This document shows positions 62,219 to 64,000 of a stretch of DNA of 64,000 nt, one piece after another; position 1 is the stretch's first letter, and each line of letters begins with the position of its first letter. The notes under the pieces are model-generated. The model was not told where the DNA came from and did not search any database. It saw only the letters and a program-made list of their open reading frames with translations. The stretch is taken from positions 1 through 64,000 of the forward strand of contig NZ_JBBECH010000020.1 in the NCBI RefSeq assembly GCF_040881935.1, read 5' to 3'. The translations under genes and the position numbers were made by a program. This DNA comes from Saccharospirillum sp040881935. GTDB taxonomy: Bacteria; Pseudomonadota; Gammaproteobacteria; Pseudomonadales; Natronospirillaceae.

Positions 62219-63679
62219 TTAACCATTCACTTCCTGGAAAGTGGCATGCATTTCCTTCGACGGTTCTGCCGATGCAACACTGCCAACATAGACAGCAATC
62301 GCAGAAAACAAGAAACCCGGAACAATTTCATATATATCGAAAATGCCACCGGTCAACTGTTTCCAAACCACAACGGTAATACCACCCACCAGAATACCGG
62401 CAATGCAACCTACCCGGTTCATGCGATTCCAGTACAGCGACAAAATAACCGCGGGGCCAAAGGCAGCACCGAACCCAGCCCAGGCATAAGACACCAGCGC
62501 CAACACCGAGCTGTCATCATCCAGCGCGAAGAACCAGGCCACAACGGCGATCAATACCACAGCACCACGACCAATCTTTATCAATGATGCCGGATCAGCA
62601 TCCTTGTTGAAGATCGACTTGTAGAAATCTTCAGTCAGCGCCGATGAAGACACCAGCAACTGAGAATCAGCCGTAGACATAATCGCTGCCAGGATCGCTG
62701 CCAGCAGAATGCCTGCTACCAGAGGGTGGAATAAAGCCTGAACCAGACTGATAAAGACCGTCTCACCATCCGGCAAGCCGGTTTCGAAATAGCCAATGCC
62801 CGCAATACCCACCAACAAGGCACCGGCCATACCCAAAAACGTCCAGGTAACGGCGATGCGACGTGCACGCTTCACTTCATTGCGATCTTTAATGCCTTTG
62901 AAACGAGCCAGAATGTGCGGCTGTCCAAAGTAACCCAGACCCCAGGCCAGTGATGATATAATCGCGATCAGTCCCAGAGACGAGCCATCCGCATTGGTAA
63001 ACATGCTGACCAGATTCGGATTTTTCGCTTCGAGTACTGCAGTGGGGCCATCACCGATAACCATCAATGCAAACACGGGAACAATGATCAGTGCGGCGGC
63101 CATCAGCAGACCTTGAACCAGATCGGTCCAGGAGACGGCCAGGTAGCCACCAAAGAGGGTATAGGAAACCACCATGATGGTGCCTATGGTCACCGCAATG
63201 GTGTAATCCCAACCAAATACCGTTTCGAACAACTTGCCACCGGCAACCAGACCGGAGCTGGTATAGAACAGGAAGAACAGCAAAATAAAGAAGGCAGAAA
63301 TCGCGCGAATGGCGACCTTGTCTTCAAAACGATTGCTGAAATACTGAGGCAAGGTCAGGCTGTCTGATGCCGCTTGTGAATAAGCACGCAAACGTGGCGC
63401 GACGATCAGCCAGTTCAGGTAAGTACCTGCCAGCAAGCCTACCGCAATCCAGGCCTCACCCATGCCAGAGGCGTAAATGGCACCTGGCAGGCCGAGCAGC
63501 AACCAGCCAGACATATCGGAAGCGCCGGCCGACAGTGCAGAAGGCCAGGCACCCAACGAACGGCCGCCCAGAATGTAGTCAGATAAATCGGTGGTGCGGC
63601 GGTAGGCCCAAAGGCCAATCCACATCATCCCCGCGAGGTAAATAATAAAGGTCACACTGACCGCTAAGGTGTTGCTCAT
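62219..63679 (-). CDS. putP: Sodium/proline symporter
   Basis: 486-aa member of the solute:sodium symporter family with about thirteen helices. LSDYILGGRSLGAWPSALSA and GASDMSGWLLLGLPGAIYASG hold sodium-site residues. YLAVSWTDLVQGLLM, GYFGQPHILARFKGI and ILAAIMSTADSQLLVSSSAL match PutP closely, and the length is close to the E. coli 502 aa. It probably supports proline uptake for nutrition or osmoprotection. CGGAGTACATT precedes the ATG. Confidence 0.93.
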   Translation of the reverse strand: MSNTLAVSVTFIIYLAGMMWIGLWAYRRTTDLSDYILGGRSLGAWPSALSAGASDMSGWLLLGLPGAIYASGMGEAWIAVGLLAGTYLNWLIVAPRLRAYSQAASDSLTLPQYFSNRFEDKVAIRAISAFFILLFFLFYTSSGLVAGGKLFETVFGWDYTIAVTIGTIMVVSYTLFGGYLAVSWTDLVQGLLMAAALIIVPVFALMVIGDGPTAVLEAKNPNLVSMFTNADGSSLGLIAIISSLAWGLGYFGQPHILARFKGIKDRNEVKRARRIAVTWTFLGMAGALLVGIAGIGYFETGLPDGETVFISLVQALFHPLVAGILLAAILAAIMSTADSQLLVSSSALTEDFYKSIFNKDADPASLIKIGRGAVVLIAVVAWFFALDDDSSVLALVSYAWAGFGAAFGPAVILSLYWNRMNRVGCIAGILVGGITVVVWKQLTGGIFDIYEIVPGFLFSAIAVYVGSVASAEPSKEMHATFQEVNG

Positions 63680-64000
63680 AATGTACTCCGAGTTCTAGTT
63701 GTTGTGATCGATTATGAAATCGAGCGCTCTCTCGCTCTGCTTCCTGACACCCGCGCCTTCCATTACATGGGGGAGTCGATCCGGCGTGCAGAAGAGGTAT
63801 AGAAGGTAACTCCACACCCCCGGATCCAGTCAGGGCAGTTAGGTGTGGCTACGACATCAGCCACAGCCCGCCAGGTACAGAAAGTCGGGTTTCAACTTTC
63901 CGGCACCCGGTATCATTCTCCGGAATAAGCCGGTCGAACGATTCAGTTGCCTTGCTGGCAATGCCAGCGCGGCGGAATCCTCAGTCTTCACTTTCCAGTG
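63680..64000. other. 321-bp region upstream of putP to the window edge
   Basis: It should hold the putP promoter, but no clear boxes were identified. On the minus strand one frame is open from the edge (64000) to a stop at 63857 (43 codons, ending near LKPDFLYLAGCG). It could be the 3' end of a gene that begins outside the window, but it is not recognisable. Confidence 0.35.

Noticed and set aside
63857..64000. 43-codon minus-strand frame open to the right edge
   Set aside because: Too short and unrecognised to call as the 3' end of a gene, although it may be one.

Overview
The window is a stretch of gammaproteobacterial chromosome, gene-dense and almost entirely core metabolism. The rsxABCDGE-nth order matches Escherichia coli. 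The groSL operon with a sigma-32 type promoter, the ppsR/ppsA pair, a Cfa synthase and type II secretion genes point the same way. An NhaD sodium/proton antiporter, a BCCT betaine-type carrier, a PutP sodium/proline symporter and a sodium-pumping type Rsx/Rnf complex suggest a marine or halophilic member (Oceanospirillales-like; an inference, no species is claimed).

Layout. 1-3.6 kb: the 3' part of mrp, a repeat-built hairpin, ugd (minus) and a DMT exporter. 3.7-10.1 kb: a 283-bp palindromic element, then the rsxABCDGE-nth operon with overlapping start/stop codons. 10.2-16 kb: a divergent DegV-like gene, a minus-strand DUF4062 plus HTH pair, two NUDIX hydrolases, a DUF3135 protein and an aldehyde dehydrogenase. 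16.3-21.2 kb: ppc, adk, a tandem repeat array broken by a 100-N assembly gap, a tRNA-Ser and a Nif3/PII-like protein. 21.4-27.4 kb (minus): gspN-gspC-gspD and groS-groL. 27.5-34.2 kb: a DnaQ-like exonuclease coupled to a cNMP/CBS/DUF294 protein, a response regulator with a degenerate GGDEF domain, panE and a sensor kinase. 34.4-39.3 kb: cobalamin adenosyltransferase, gcvH, gcvP and an ACT-domain regulator. 39.4-45.4 kb (minus): BCCT carrier, ABC exporter, murI, ald. 45.5-49.9 kb: the remnant of a LacI-family regulator beside galM, then trhO, a small exported protein and an alpha/beta hydrolase. 50-60.4 kb: a DUF2868/DUF3482 pair, an EEP-family enzyme, ppsA and ppsR back to back, cfa, an AEC carrier and a DUF998 protein. 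60.5-64 kb: nhaD and putP.

Central carbon flow is well represented: ppc, ppsA with its regulator ppsR, gcvHP, ald, galM and an SSADH-type dehydrogenase. Ion and solute handling comes from rsx, nhaD, putP and the BCCT carrier.

The least explained content lies between the genes. At least four copies of a palindromic element (27.4, 34.2, 38.6 and 48.7 kb) share a fixed core, but their stem arms differ from copy to copy while staying perfectly self-complementary. A second family carries AATTCACGCG/AGCTCTG ends (3.7 and 13.5 kb). There is also a 178-bp tandem array beside the tRNA gene, and a hairpin built from short GACGC-type repeats at 1.0-1.2 kb. No prophage, insertion sequence, CRISPR array or clear genomic island was seen.
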